A DNA stretch of 64,000 nucleotides from Pollutimonas thiosulfatoxidans (GCF_004022565.1 NZ_CP022987.1:2542001-2606000); one strand, 5' to 3'. Shown: positions 24,851 through 33,450, counted from the stretch's first letter. A program made the numbers and translations. Notes: generated from the letters alone by a model not told the origin.

Positions 24851-24990
24851 CATCCTCCCCTCCCTCTCGCTGACGCTTGTCGCCTGAAGGCGAAAAGGAA
24901 GGGGATTCCTACCGTGTTCAGCCCACCGGGGCTGACTCACCTCGACGGGTTCCTGCTGCTGGCGGCCTGACTGCACCACTCACTTCACAG
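24850..24990 (-). ncRNA. Predicted omega RNA (reRNA) scaffold of the TnpB element
   Basis: TnpB guides are transcribed from the 3' end of tnpB through the right end of the element, with the guide taken from flanking DNA. Here the right end folds into TCGCC-TTCA-GGCGA (24880-24893) inside a longer CCCCTTCC/GGGAGGGG stem, and TCAGCCC-N4-GGGCTGA (24918-24935) spans the tnpB stop. If this model holds, the guide would begin AGCCCGTGGTATTTGCGG, antisense to the galU 3' end. The 5' boundary is arbitrary. Prediction from family knowledge, not from a covariance search. Confidence 0.45.
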
Positions 24991-26126
24991 GCGAACCGGG
25001 CGTGTCCCGCCCTTAGAACATTGATCGCGCCGACCAGATCGGCGTTTTCCTCGAAGCCGCACCCCATGCAAGCGAACTGCGCTTGCGTCTGGCGATTGTC
25101 CTTCGACCCATGCCCACAAGCTGGACAGGTTCGACTGGTGTTCTGAGGCGGCACTGCGATGAGATAACCGCCGTTCCACGCCAGCTTGTAGTCCAGCTGG
25201 CGGCGGAACTCGAACCAGCCCTGGTCGAGGATGGCTTTGTTCAGGCCGGACTTGGCCCGCACGTTCTTTCCCGGCGCATCGGTGTTGCCTGCCGCCGACT
25301 GGCTCATGTTGCGCACCTGCAAATCCTCGATACACACCATCGCGTGGTTTTGGCTGATCGTGGTCGTGGCTTTGTGCAGGTAGTCGCGGCGGGCGTTCTT
25401 GACGCGGGAATGGATTTTCTGGACGCGGGTTTTGGCTTTCTTCCAGTTGTTGCTGAACTTGGTTTTGCGGCTCATGGCCTGCTGCGCTTTGCGCAGCGCC
25501 GTTTCATGCCGCTTGAAACTGTTGAGCGGTTCGAAATGGCTGCCGTCGCTCAAGGTGGCGAAACGAGCAATGCCCATGTCGATGCCCACTGCCGTGGTGG
25601 ACTGCGGCAAGGGCTGCTCGACCTCGCGCTCAGTCTGGATCGACACGAACCACTTACCGCCCGACAGGCTCACGGTGACGTTCTTCACCGTGCCCAGCAC
25701 TGTCCGGCTGTTGCGATAACGCAGCCAGCCAAGTTTGGGTAGGAAAATCTGACTATTGGCTTGGTCGAGTTTGATACCCTGCGGATAACGGAAGCGGTCG
25801 GATTGTCCCTTTTTCTTGAATCGCGGAAAGTCGGCACGTTTCTCGAAGAAGTTGACGTAAGCACGTTCCAGATCTTTCAGCGCCTGCTGCAAGGATTGAC
25901 TGGGCGTGTCTGACAACCAAGCGGTTTCAGCCTGCCTTTTCCAGGCGGTCAGTTCCTTGCACAACCGCGCATAGCCAAGCTTTTTTTCGCCTTGCTCGTG
26001 GCGTTGCTTCTGCAATGCCAGCGCCCTGTTGAAGACAAACCGACACGAACCGACAAAACGACGCATTTGCCGTTGTTGCCGACCGTTGGGCATCAGTTCA
26101 TATTTGAAGGCTTGGAGGCGTTGCAT
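24918..26126 (-). CDS. tnpB: TnpB RNA-guided endonuclease-like protein
   Basis: A 402-residue TnpB/OrfB, ancestor-type relative of Cas12. The RuvC-like residues are all present: Asp183 (GIDMGIARFA), Glu267 (MVCIEDLQV) and Asp363 (NADLVGAINV). The zinc finger has Cys334, Cys337, Cys353 and Cys356. The N-terminal HTH/REC region starts QAFKYELMPN, as in the family. The reading frame is intact, so it could still cleave DNA at sites matching its guide. It is on the same strand as waaA, and a TATAAT box at 26156-26161 inside the left end may drive it. Confidence 0.95.
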   Translation of the reverse strand: MQRLQAFKYELMPNGRQQRQMRRFVGSCRFVFNRALALQKQRHEQGEKKLGYARLCKELTAWKRQAETAWLSDTPSQSLQQALKDLERAYVNFFEKRADFPRFKKKGQSDRFRYPQGIKLDQANSQIFLPKLGWLRYRNSRTVLGTVKNVTVSLSGGKWFVSIQTEREVEQPLPQSTTAVGIDMGIARFATLSDGSHFEPLNSFKRHETALRKAQQAMSRKTKFSNNWKKAKTRVQKIHSRVKNARRDYLHKATTTISQNHAMVCIEDLQVRNMSQSAAGNTDAPGKNVRAKSGLNKAILDQGWFEFRRQLDYKLAWNGGYLIAVPPQNTSRTCPACGHGSKDNRQTQAQFACMGCGFEENADLVGAINVLRAGHARFACEVSGAVRPPAAGTRRGESAPVG

Positions 26127-26155
26127 CTTTACGGGCTGGTTATATATACAGCATA

Positions 26156-26178
26156 ATTATAGGACGGCTGCGCCGTCC
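26156..26178 (-). promoter_or_regulatory. Left-end hairpin and -10-like box upstream of tnpB
   Basis: On the minus strand the stem GGACGGC-GCA-GCCGTCC is followed directly by TATAAT, 30 bases before the tnpB ATG. The hairpin is the kind of subterminal structure recognised by the family transposase in single-stranded DNA; the TATAAT is a perfect sigma70 -10 hexamer but no good -35 is visible. Confidence 0.45.
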
Positions 26179-26245
26179 GCGCTATTCATCCCTGACGTGA
26201 ACGACAGGGCTTTCCACGCAACCAGGTAAAAGGCAACGCGACTTT

Positions 26246-27568
26246 TTATTTCCCGATTTCGTTCAGGCCGGCAACAACGCGGGCCACCGCACCCGTATGT
26301 TTTTGCACCCAGTGCGTGGCCGCGTCGCTCATGCGGCTCATGCGTTGCGCATCGTCTATCAGTTGCAAGGCCGCCTGAACGGCGGCTGGCGCATCAGCCA
26401 CGCGCAGCGCAGCGCCCTCATGCAAGGCATCGGCCACAGCCTGTTCAAAATTGCGGGTATGCGGTCCGACGATGACCGGCCGACCGACCGCGCAGGCTTC
26501 GATCAGGTTTTGGCCGCCCAAGGGCTCGAAACTGCCGGCCACGATGGCCACCTGGCACAAGCCGTAGTACCAGGCCATTTCGCCCAAGGTATCTCCCAGC
26601 AGCACGGCTGCGTCTCCGCAGGTGTGCAAGGCCGTCGAACTGCAATCGCCCGCCTCGATCAGTGCTGAGCGACGCGTAAATGGCAAGCCTGCCTCGCGCA
26701 GCTTGTCGGCCGCCTCGTCGAAGCGCTGCGGGTGTCGCGGAATAATGCAGAATAAAACCCGCTCGGACAAGTCTGTGCCTTGGGTGCGTGCACGCTTCAA
26801 TTGCCGGCTGATGGCACGGATAAACAGATCGTCCTCGCCCTCACGGGTGCTGGCAATGACGATGACCTTGCGAGACAGGCTGGCGGCGAACTGCTGTCCG
26901 CGCTTGACCTTGTCAGCCGGCAAGGAAACATCGAACTTGAAGTTGCCCGAGACTCGTACCGCGCTGGCGCCGGCCTGCTCCAGCCGCTGAGCATCTTGCA
27001 GGGTCTGCGCAAAGATGGCGGAGAAACTGCCATAGGCCTCTTGCATGATGCTGCCGGCGCGCAAGCTGCTGCGCAAGGCATTATCCGAAAACCGGGCGCT
27101 GGCCAGCATCATCGGTACCTTGCACTGCTTTGCCGACGCAATCAGGTTGGGCCAGACCTCGCGTTCAACCAACACCCCGGCGCGCGGCCGGTAATGCGCC
27201 ATGAAACGCCGCGTGCTGCCCGGAAAGTCGTAAGGCAGCCACTGCTGAATCAACCTGCCCTCGGCGATGGCCGACGCGAAGGCGCGCGCGCCCTCATCTT
27301 TACCCGTGACCGTCATGTGCGTCAGCAGAACGCTGTCGCCGCCATCCAGCAAAGCCTGCACCAGCGGCTGTGCCGCGCGCATCTCGCCCAGGCTTACGGC
27401 GTGCACCCACACCGGCGAGCGCAGCGGACTGGGCTGTCGATAGTGCCCGAAGCGCGCGCCGCCGCATACATCCCACTGCCCTCCGGAACGACGCGCACGC
27501 AATGCCATCCAGCCCAACAGGCCGGGCGACAACAATCGGATAAGCGCGGTGTAAATGAAACGGTTCAA
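26246..27568 (-). CDS. waaA: 3-deoxy-D-manno-octulosonic acid (Kdo) transferase
   Basis: Transfers Kdo from CMP-Kdo to lipid A precursor at the inner membrane. The start is taken as TTG at 27568, overlapping the waaC stop (TTGA), because it gives the family N-terminus NRFIYTALIRLLSPGLLGW, a membrane anchor; the open frame runs further upstream without similarity. Motifs: VWVHAVSLGEMRAA, LTHMTVTGKDEG and the late GGQNLIEACAVGRPVIVGP nucleotide-binding block. About 440 residues, normal length. The TnpB element now lies just after its stop. Confidence 0.94.
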   Translation of the reverse strand: MNRFIYTALIRLLSPGLLGWMALRARRSGGQWDVCGGARFGHYRQPSPLRSPVWVHAVSLGEMRAAQPLVQALLDGGDSVLLTHMTVTGKDEGARAFASAIAEGRLIQQWLPYDFPGSTRRFMAHYRPRAGVLVEREVWPNLIASAKQCKVPMMLASARFSDNALRSSLRAGSIMQEAYGSFSAIFAQTLQDAQRLEQAGASAVRVSGNFKFDVSLPADKVKRGQQFAASLSRKVIVIASTREGEDDLFIRAISRQLKRARTQGTDLSERVLFCIIPRHPQRFDEAADKLREAGLPFTRRSALIEAGDCSSTALHTCGDAAVLLGDTLGEMAWYYGLCQVAIVAGSFEPLGGQNLIEACAVGRPVIVGPHTRNFEQAVADALHEGAALRVADAPAAVQAALQLIDDAQRMSRMSDAATHWVQKHTGAVARVVAGLNEIGK

Positions 27569-28554
27569 GAATGATTGCCAATGGATCGATGGGTCGATTC
27601 GTCGAACGCCAGCGCCTGCTCTACTGCACTGAGGACTGTTTCTGCGGACGGCGCACTGCCGCGCTCGCCCAGGCTGGCGGTATAAGCAGGCCCTTCCAGC
27701 GGTGTGCGCACCGGCGTGGAGGCCTTGTAGATACCTATAGTAGGACGACCCAGCCCAGCGCACAAATGCGTCAGGCCGCTATCGAGGCCGACCATGATGC
27801 GGGCGCCGGCCAGCACGCCAGCCACTTCCGTCAGGCTCATGCGGGGCAAAACCTGCGCCCTGCTGTTGCCCGCCACCAGGCTTTGCGCGCGTTTGGTTTC
27901 CTCAGGGCTGCCCGACAACAGTTTCAGGTCCAGATCATGCTCGTGCAAGCGTTCGAATACCCGCTGCCAATCATCCTCCGGCCACAGCTTGTCATCACGA
28001 CTGGCCGAAGGCATGATCACCGCATAGGGCTGGATTTCGACCCCGTCCGTAATCGCCTCCAGGCCAAAGTCCGGCTTGCCGGTATAGGTGTAACCCAACG
28101 CGGCGGCAGCCAATTCGCGCTGTCGCGTGACCGCCGGCTGCCAAAAATTGACAGTATGCTTTACATGGTAGAACAAGGAGGCCAGCGGCTCACGGGCCGA
28201 TTGCCTGTCCAGCCCGTGGCGTACCCCCTGCGTTTGTCGAACCAGCCACACCGACTTCATCAGCGCCTGCATGTCCAGCACGATGTCATATTGCCGGGCA
28301 CCCAGGTTGTTGCGCAATGCGGTCCGGGCTGCGCGGGTTTCTGCCGACCACCAATGCTTGCGCCAGCGGCGGTGTGCCACGGGTATCACTTCGTTGACGG
28401 CAGGATGCCAGGCGGGGATCTCGGCAAAGCCCTCTTCGACGATCCAGTCGATCTGGGCGCCCGGCACATGCAAGGCAATGTCCGATATGGCCGGCAACAT
28501 GTGCACCAGGTCGCCCAGCGAAGACGTGCGGACAATCAGGATCTTTTTTGTCAT
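27565..28554 (-). CDS. waaC: Lipopolysaccharide heptosyltransferase I
   Basis: A 329-residue GT9 glycosyltransferase adding the first heptose to Kdo in the LPS inner core. Start KKILIVRTSSLGDLVHMLPA is the classic GT9 opening and IMVGLDSGLTHLCAGLGRPT the C-terminal sugar-nucleotide site; a P-x-A-S-R block (MPSASRDDKLW) is also present. It precedes waaA with a four-base overlap. Together they form the inner-core unit, with galU supplying UDP-glucose nearby. Confidence 0.93.
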   Translation of the reverse strand: MTKKILIVRTSSLGDLVHMLPAISDIALHVPGAQIDWIVEEGFAEIPAWHPAVNEVIPVAHRRWRKHWWSAETRAARTALRNNLGARQYDIVLDMQALMKSVWLVRQTQGVRHGLDRQSAREPLASLFYHVKHTVNFWQPAVTRQRELAAAALGYTYTGKPDFGLEAITDGVEIQPYAVIMPSASRDDKLWPEDDWQRVFERLHEHDLDLKLLSGSPEETKRAQSLVAGNSRAQVLPRMSLTEVAGVLAGARIMVGLDSGLTHLCAGLGRPTIGIYKASTPVRTPLEGPAYTASLGERGSAPSAETVLSAVEQALAFDESTHRSIGNHS

Positions 28555-28561
28555 GGCGCGA

Positions 28562-29512
28562 TTATAATTTACGACCTCTCCATTCCACCATGCCGATGGT
28601 GATGCCGCTGGCGCAAATGACTGCTACGCCCAACCACGACAAGGCATCGGGAAACTGGCCCCAGATCAGCCAACCCAGCGCCGCAGCGCTGATAATCTGC
28701 AAATAGACAAAAGGCGCCAGCATCGAGGCCGGCGCAAACCGGTAGGCTTGTATCTGCAGCAAATGCCCTGCCGCACCCCAGAACCCCGTCGAGATCAGCA
28801 CAAACCAGTGCCAGCCGTTCAAGGTCGCCAGAAAAGGCAAAGCATCGGGCAGGATGAAAGGCAGGGCGATAGTCAGCACCACGCTGCCAACGGCACCGCT
28901 CCAGACCAGGGTCGTAAACGGATCGTCCACGGCCACACGCCGCGTGGCAATATACTGCGCCGCCATCATGCAGGCGGTAAGCAAACCAAATGCAGTGCCT
29001 ATGGGGTCGAGCCCGGCACTGGGCCTGACGATAATCAGCACACCCAAAAACCCGACGCCGGCGGCCACCCAGCGCGACAGCCGCGCCGGTTCTTTAAGGA
29101 CCCAGGGCGCGACAGCCAGCATGATCAAGGGCGCCAGAAAATTGATGGCGGTGGCCTCGGCCTGTGGCAGGTAGCGCAGCGTGGTGAAGAACGACAGCGT
29201 GGCCAGCAGCATGATGGAACCGCGGGCCAACTGCGCCCCCGGGCGCAGGCAACGAAATACGCCCAGCCCACGCGAGGGCATCACCAGCGCCAGCACCAGC
29301 AGCAGGTGCACAACATAACGCACCCAGCACAGCATCAACAACGATACGCCGGCGCCCATTATCCATTTGCCGCTGGCGTCCAGACCGGACAGGGCCCAGG
29401 CCGCCAACACTACCAGGCTGATGCCCAGTATCGGTCGCGTTACGCCGTAGGCAGGCGCCGTCTTGACGGCCGATGAAGATTTGGAACTGGATACCGCTGC
29501 TTGCTTTATCAT
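28562..29512 (-). CDS. DMT/EamA family transporter (RhaT-like)
   Basis: A membrane protein with about ten hydrophobic segments in two EamA repeats (for example ISLVVLAAWALSGLDASG and IISAAALGWLIWGQFPDA). Such proteins export or exchange small metabolites; the ligand is unknown. Two ATG choices exist, 29560 and 29512, neither with a good ribosome site; the inner one is given because the outer would overlap the divergent small gene. It ends seven bases before waaC begins. Confidence 0.85.
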   Translation of the reverse strand: MIKQAAVSSSKSSSAVKTAPAYGVTRPILGISLVVLAAWALSGLDASGKWIMGAGVSLLMLCWVRYVVHLLLVLALVMPSRGLGVFRCLRPGAQLARGSIMLLATLSFFTTLRYLPQAEATAINFLAPLIMLAVAPWVLKEPARLSRWVAAGVGFLGVLIIVRPSAGLDPIGTAFGLLTACMMAAQYIATRRVAVDDPFTTLVWSGAVGSVVLTIALPFILPDALPFLATLNGWHWFVLISTGFWGAAGHLLQIQAYRFAPASMLAPFVYLQIISAAALGWLIWGQFPDALSWLGVAVICASGITIGMVEWRGRKL

Positions 29513-29518
29513 GACGCT

Positions 29519-29731
29519 ATGAGTAAATGGTACATCCTGCCCAACGGCAATATTAAGCATGTTAACGGCCTGGAACTGCAGCCTGAAAAAGACTGGTTTC
29601 CGACCGAAGACAGTATGGAAGCGTTTGCCGAGGCACTACGCGCGCAGGGACACTCGGAAGCACTGATTATCAAGCACATGATGGCTCTGTCGCTGGACTG
29701 CGAAAAGTGGGTGCAGGACAACCTGCGCTGA
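29519..29731 (+). CDS. Small conserved-looking hypothetical protein
   Basis: A 70-residue soluble protein, MSKWYILPNGNIKHVNGLEL then an acidic helical half ending KWVQDNLR. Codon use and the mixed, balanced composition look coding, and it does not overlap any other gene. Family not recognised. The ATG lacks a clear ribosome site, and the divergent transporter start is only six bases away. A TTG six codons upstream is an alternative start. Confidence 0.6.
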   Translation: MSKWYILPNGNIKHVNGLELQPEKDWFPTEDSMEAFAEALRAQGHSEALIIKHMMALSLDCEKWVQDNLR

Positions 29732-29739
29732 CCCAGCGG

Positions 29740-30261
29740 CTACAGGGCAACAAGATCAGACTTGTATTGCGCGGCGCGCGTTACATAGCTTTGAGCATTG
29801 CGCCTCAGGTTGGCGACTTCGTCGTCGCTAAGGGTACGTACGACCTTGGCAGGCGCGCCCAGCACTAATGATCTGTCCGCAAACACCTTGCCTTCCGTGA
29901 CGATGGCTCCGGCGCCGACCAGGCAGTCTTTGCCGATGACCGCATTATTCATTACCACGGCCTGAATGCCAATTAACGAGCCGTCGCCCACAGTGCAGCC
30001 ATGCAGCATGGCCTGATGGCCCACCGTAACCCCCTGCCCCAAATTTAGTGGGCACCCCGGGTCGGTATGCAACACGGCACCTTCCTGGATATTGCTTCCC
30101 TTGCCGATCACGATGGGCTCGTTGTCGCCGCGTATGACGGCGCCCGGCCATACGCTGGTCTGGGCTTGCAGTTCGACCTGGCCGATCAGCGTGGCTTCGG
30201 CCGCGATGAAAGCAGACTCGTGGATTTGGGGGGCAAACTGGCCCAACTGATAACAGGTCAT
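29740..30261 (-). CDS. Gamma-carbonic anhydrase family protein (left-handed beta-helix)
   Basis: A 173-residue hexapeptide-repeat protein of the YrdA/PaaY/CaiE-like group. The metal-site histidines are in AVLHTDPG and TVGHQAMLHG, and the repeat rungs (SNIQEGA, VVMNNAVIG, CLVGAGAIV) run along the chain. The ATG at 30261 is chosen over a longer frame from 30327 because MTCYQLGQFAPQIHESAFI is the family start. Activity as a carbonic anhydrase or thioesterase cannot be decided. Confidence 0.9.
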   Translation of the reverse strand: MTCYQLGQFAPQIHESAFIAAEATLIGQVELQAQTSVWPGAVIRGDNEPIVIGKGSNIQEGAVLHTDPGCPLNLGQGVTVGHQAMLHGCTVGDGSLIGIQAVVMNNAVIGKDCLVGAGAIVTEGKVFADRSLVLGAPAKVVRTLSDDEVANLRRNAQSYVTRAAQYKSDLVAL

Positions 30262-30426
30262 TGGTGCAGGCACACAGGGGGACAAGGTGCAGGAATCGTA
30301 GCACAGGGCTGCAGCGCCGCAGCCCATGACTGAGCCTCAAAGTTTAAATGGATATATCAAAAACATTCAAAATGTATCATAATGCGGCGGTCACCTGCGT
30401 GACATATCTATCTATCGGAGATCCCT

Positions 30427-32568
30427 ATGACGATCCATCATGTATCGCCACGGCCGCTGGAAGTATGTTGTATGCAGCACAAGCGCCTTGGCTGGGCAAT
30501 ATTGCTTGCTGGCCTGGCGTGTTTAATCTGGGCAGAGACCACGACCGCACAGATGCAGATTCTCACTCCCGACGGGACCACACTGCACCTTGCGGGCACC
30601 ATATCGAATGCAGACACTACAGGCTTGGGGTTGGCCAAGTACGGCCTGGGCACCCTGGTGCTGTCCGGCAATAACACCTATGGCGGCAATACGCTGCTAT
30701 ATGAAGGCACCTTGCAAGTTGCGGGCAACAGCGCCTTGGGCAATCACACGCTGGATATTTTCCAGGGCACAAGTTTGAGCTATGCAGCGGGCGCTACGCT
30801 ATACAACCCCATGCAGTTACGCCCGCATCCCGACCCCACATCAACGCCACCATCCGACAGCATTCATTGGCTGGTGGCGTCGGGCGCCGCCACCCAGGCC
30901 GGCACTGCCAACGGCAGCGTACCGGTCATCAAGCAAGGGGCGGGCACCCTATACCTGATGGGTTTCGGCTTTAACACCGCCCTGACCACCGTGGCGCAAG
31001 GAACCCTGGCCGTGGGCAACTTCATGGCGGGGCCGGTACAGGTCAATGCCGGTGCCCGCCTGGCCGGCCCAGGCATCATCCAGCAGATAACCGTACAACC
31101 GGGCGGCACGCTGGCCCCTGGCATGGCGCCCGGCGACATCGGCACGTTAATGGTCATCGGCGACTTGAACCTGCATAGCGGCGCCGTTCTGGAAGCGGAT
31201 GTCGATGCACACGGCCGGGCCGACCTGGTTCAGGTGCTGGGGATTGCAAGATTGAACGGGCAGGTGCGCGCAATGGCCCAGGCCGGGCCGTGGCAGCCCC
31301 ACACCGACTACACCTTGCTGCATGCGGCGGGCGGCCTGGATGACACCCGCTTTACCTCAGTCAGCAGCAATATGAGCTTCCTGACCCCCAGCCTCTCGTA
31401 CGACGCCCAGCACGTCTATTTGCGGCTGGACCGCAACGACACGCCGCTGGATGAGGTTGCCGATACGCCGACTGAAAAAGAGGTGGCCGATGCCATCGAC
31501 ACCGAAGACAATCCGGATGTCTATGACAAGGTCATCGTCATGGACAAGGACCAGGCAAAAGAAGCCTACCGGCAGCTTTCGGGCAGTTGGCACGCCTCGG
31601 TGTTGTCCGGCATAGTGGAAGACAGTCGCTTCGTACGCCAGGCCGCGTTGTTTAATACGCCCCGGGGGTTGGTCGACCACGGGCCATCAGGTCGACGGTC
31701 CTGGGGCCAGGCTTTCCATTCCGATGGCCATCGTCAAGACGACAAAGGCGCACCGACGGACAAGCGCAAGCTTAATGGCCTGGTGCTGGGGGTCTCGCAC
31801 CCCATTAGCGACAGCTTGCATGCCAACGCCTACATCGGCATGCAAGACAGCCAGATGCGGCGGGACCGGGCCATGGCCACGGCACGGGTGTCCACGCTAC
31901 ATGCCGGTGCGGCCTTGGGCGGTAACTGGGCCGGCGCTGCGTGGGCGGTCGGCGCGGCCCATAGCTGGCACCGCATTCAAAGCCATCGCAATCTTGCCGT
32001 GGCCGGCCTGCGCGATGCCCTGTCCAGCGGCTACCGCGGGCGGACCATGCAGGGGTTTGCTGAACTCGTGGCGCCCGTGCGCTGGATGGCATCAGCCTTG
32101 CAATCGCTAAGCGCCGAACCACAGCGATTGCTGGTTGAGCCCACGCTGGCACCGTTCGCTCGTGTGGCCTGGGTGCATAGCCAGTTGGGCGAGCACACTG
32201 AGGACGGTGGATCGGCAGCTCTGGCCATGCGCACTGCGCGCAGTAGTGTGATTTTTTCAAAAGTGGGCTTACAGGCCAGCCATCCCGTACACATGCCAGG
32301 CGGCGAAGCCACCATCAAGGCCGAGCTGGCATGGCGGCATGCGGGCGGTGGCACCGACACGGTCTCACGCCAGGCCTTCCGAGATGGCATCACGCGACGA
32401 GAGTTCATTTCTTATGGTCATCCCGTGGCACGCCAGGCCTGGTCGCTGCAGCTGGGCCTGGATGCCACCTGGCATAAACACCGGCGACTCATCGTCGGCT
32501 ATGCCGGCCAATACGCCACCGGTCGTCAAGATCACGGCGCACGACTTACCTTGAACTGGGGCTTTTAA
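30427..32568 (+). CDS. Type V secreted autotransporter
   Basis: A 713-residue outer-membrane autotransporter. GGAG is well placed before the ATG. An extended signal peptide runs to about residue 42 (core LGWAILLAGLACLIWAETTT). The passenger starts with an autotransporter-associated beta-strand repeat (TTGLGLAKYGLGTLVLSGNN, about 63-82) and is short, about 350 residues. A helical linker near 370-400 leads into the beta-barrel (from about 430), which ends in LTLNWGF with the terminal Phe used by the BAM complex. No protease triad or RGD was seen, so adhesion is only a guess. Neighbours are unrelated. Confidence 0.9.
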   Translation: MTIHHVSPRPLEVCCMQHKRLGWAILLAGLACLIWAETTTAQMQILTPDGTTLHLAGTISNADTTGLGLAKYGLGTLVLSGNNTYGGNTLLYEGTLQVAGNSALGNHTLDIFQGTSLSYAAGATLYNPMQLRPHPDPTSTPPSDSIHWLVASGAATQAGTANGSVPVIKQGAGTLYLMGFGFNTALTTVAQGTLAVGNFMAGPVQVNAGARLAGPGIIQQITVQPGGTLAPGMAPGDIGTLMVIGDLNLHSGAVLEADVDAHGRADLVQVLGIARLNGQVRAMAQAGPWQPHTDYTLLHAAGGLDDTRFTSVSSNMSFLTPSLSYDAQHVYLRLDRNDTPLDEVADTPTEKEVADAIDTEDNPDVYDKVIVMDKDQAKEAYRQLSGSWHASVLSGIVEDSRFVRQAALFNTPRGLVDHGPSGRRSWGQAFHSDGHRQDDKGAPTDKRKLNGLVLGVSHPISDSLHANAYIGMQDSQMRRDRAMATARVSTLHAGAALGGNWAGAAWAVGAAHSWHRIQSHRNLAVAGLRDALSSGYRGRTMQGFAELVAPVRWMASALQSLSAEPQRLLVEPTLAPFARVAWVHSQLGEHTEDGGSAALAMRTARSSVIFSKVGLQASHPVHMPGGEATIKAELAWRHAGGGTDTVSRQAFRDGITRREFISYGHPVARQAWSLQLGLDATWHKHRRLIVGYAGQYATGRQDHGARLTLNWGF

Positions 32569-32575
32569 AGATGCC

Positions 32576-32609
32576 GGCCTTGCAATCAAGCATGCGCGAT
32601 TGCAAGGCC
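32576..32609. terminator. Strong hairpin after the autotransporter gene
   Basis: Perfect 12-bp arms GGCCTTGCAATC and GATTGCAAGGCC with a ten-base loop lie eight bases after the stop and before the convergent glycosyltransferase gene. There is no T-tract, so it is more likely a bidirectional stabilising or REP-like hairpin than a classical intrinsic terminator. Part of it recurs at the end of coaX. Confidence 0.55.
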
Positions 32610-32616
32610 CGACCCG

Positions 32617-33390
32617 CTAACGCCGCAGGCCCAGGCGTGATCTGACCGCGAATGACAGGTTGTGCCAGTTGCGAGCTGCGGCGTCCTTCAAGCTGTATGC
32701 CTCGCGCCGCAAGCTGTCGGCCAGACAGCGCCTGGAACCTGCGTCGGGAATATTGATAGAGGACTCAAAGTCGTCGTCCTGGGTAATGCAGACCGGATCC
32801 AGGCCGATGGCTTCTACCTTATGCTCGAAAAAGCGGTCCATGGTGTTGTCTACGGGGTAAAGCCACTCGACTGAATAGTCCAGCAAAAGCCGCGCAGCAC
32901 GGGGAGTCAGCAAGTAGCCCGTGGTGCCCGAAAAGCCCTTGGCAAACTTCTTGATGGCAAACGGCCCGATATGCTCGAGCACCTGCCCGGCCTGCCGGCG
33001 CGCCTTCCGGCTGGGCTGCAACCATACGAGGCCGTAGCCATCGGCAAAACGCTCGGCATGCTGATAAAACGCCATGAACTCGGGAAGCACGATGGCATCG
33101 TCCTCCAGCACAATGATGGGTTCTTCAAGCTCGACGCATCGCTCCCACAGCAGATAATGGCTGGCAAAGCAGCCCAGTTGCGACAATCGCAAGGAGGCAT
33201 CCGGACCCCGCCGCCGCGCGCGCTTTCCGTCGTTGTATCTGCCGAACAGCGCGTGATCTGGCGATTTGGCGCCATGCACCGCGTCCACGATCTCATAGGG
33301 CAGATTCAGCGATTGAAGCTGCCTGTGCATGAACGCGCGTCGCTCGGCTGCCGTGGGCAAACTGATGACGAAGATGGGGGGTGATGGCAT
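32617..33390 (-). CDS. Glycosyltransferase family 25 (LPS-type)
   Basis: A 257-residue LPS glycosyltransferase of the LgtB/Lex-1 group, probably a galactosyl- or glucosyltransferase for surface glycans. Start PIFVISLPTAAERRAFMHRQ, the FASHYLLWERCVELEEPIIV block and the ILEDDAI-like VLEDDAIV metal motif (DxD equivalent) support it. The ATG at 33390 gives the family start; another in-frame ATG lies 11 codons upstream. It stands alone between the autotransporter and the IclR gene. Confidence 0.88.
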   Translation of the reverse strand: MPSPPIFVISLPTAAERRAFMHRQLQSLNLPYEIVDAVHGAKSPDHALFGRYNDGKRARRRGPDASLRLSQLGCFASHYLLWERCVELEEPIIVLEDDAIVLPEFMAFYQHAERFADGYGLVWLQPSRKARRQAGQVLEHIGPFAIKKFAKGFSGTTGYLLTPRAARLLLDYSVEWLYPVDNTMDRFFEHKVEAIGLDPVCITQDDDFESSINIPDAGSRRCLADSLRREAYSLKDAAARNWHNLSFAVRSRLGLRR

Positions 33391-33450
33391 GGGAAATAAA
33401 TGAACACCAAACCGAGCCATCATACGGCAGTGAGGTCTAGTCAGCTACAT

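Larger units (their letters stand above)
24847..26222 (-). mobile_element. IS200/IS605-family (IS1341-type) TnpB-only element
   Basis: The element lies between galU and waaA with tnpB as its only gene; no TnpA tyrosine transposase is present. The right end on the minus strand closes with GGGGAGGATGTCAA after a GAATCCCC stem, a common end of IS1341-type elements. The left end region holds hairpins at 26162-26178 (GGACGGC-TGC-GCCGTCC) and a second CCCTG...CAGGG repeat near 26191-26210. There are no target duplications or terminal inverted repeats, as expected for this family. Both boundaries are estimates; the right one is better supported than the left. Confidence 0.75.

Noticed and set aside
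24850..24917. CRISPR-like or attC-like repeat at the galU end
   Set aside because: The hairpins match the right end of an IS1341-type TnpB element, and there is no repeat-spacer periodicity.
27571..28602. 343-residue open frame on the plus strand opposite waaC
   Set aside because: Shadow of waaC; composition dominated by Arg, His and Gln with no recognisable domain, while waaC has clear GT9 motifs.
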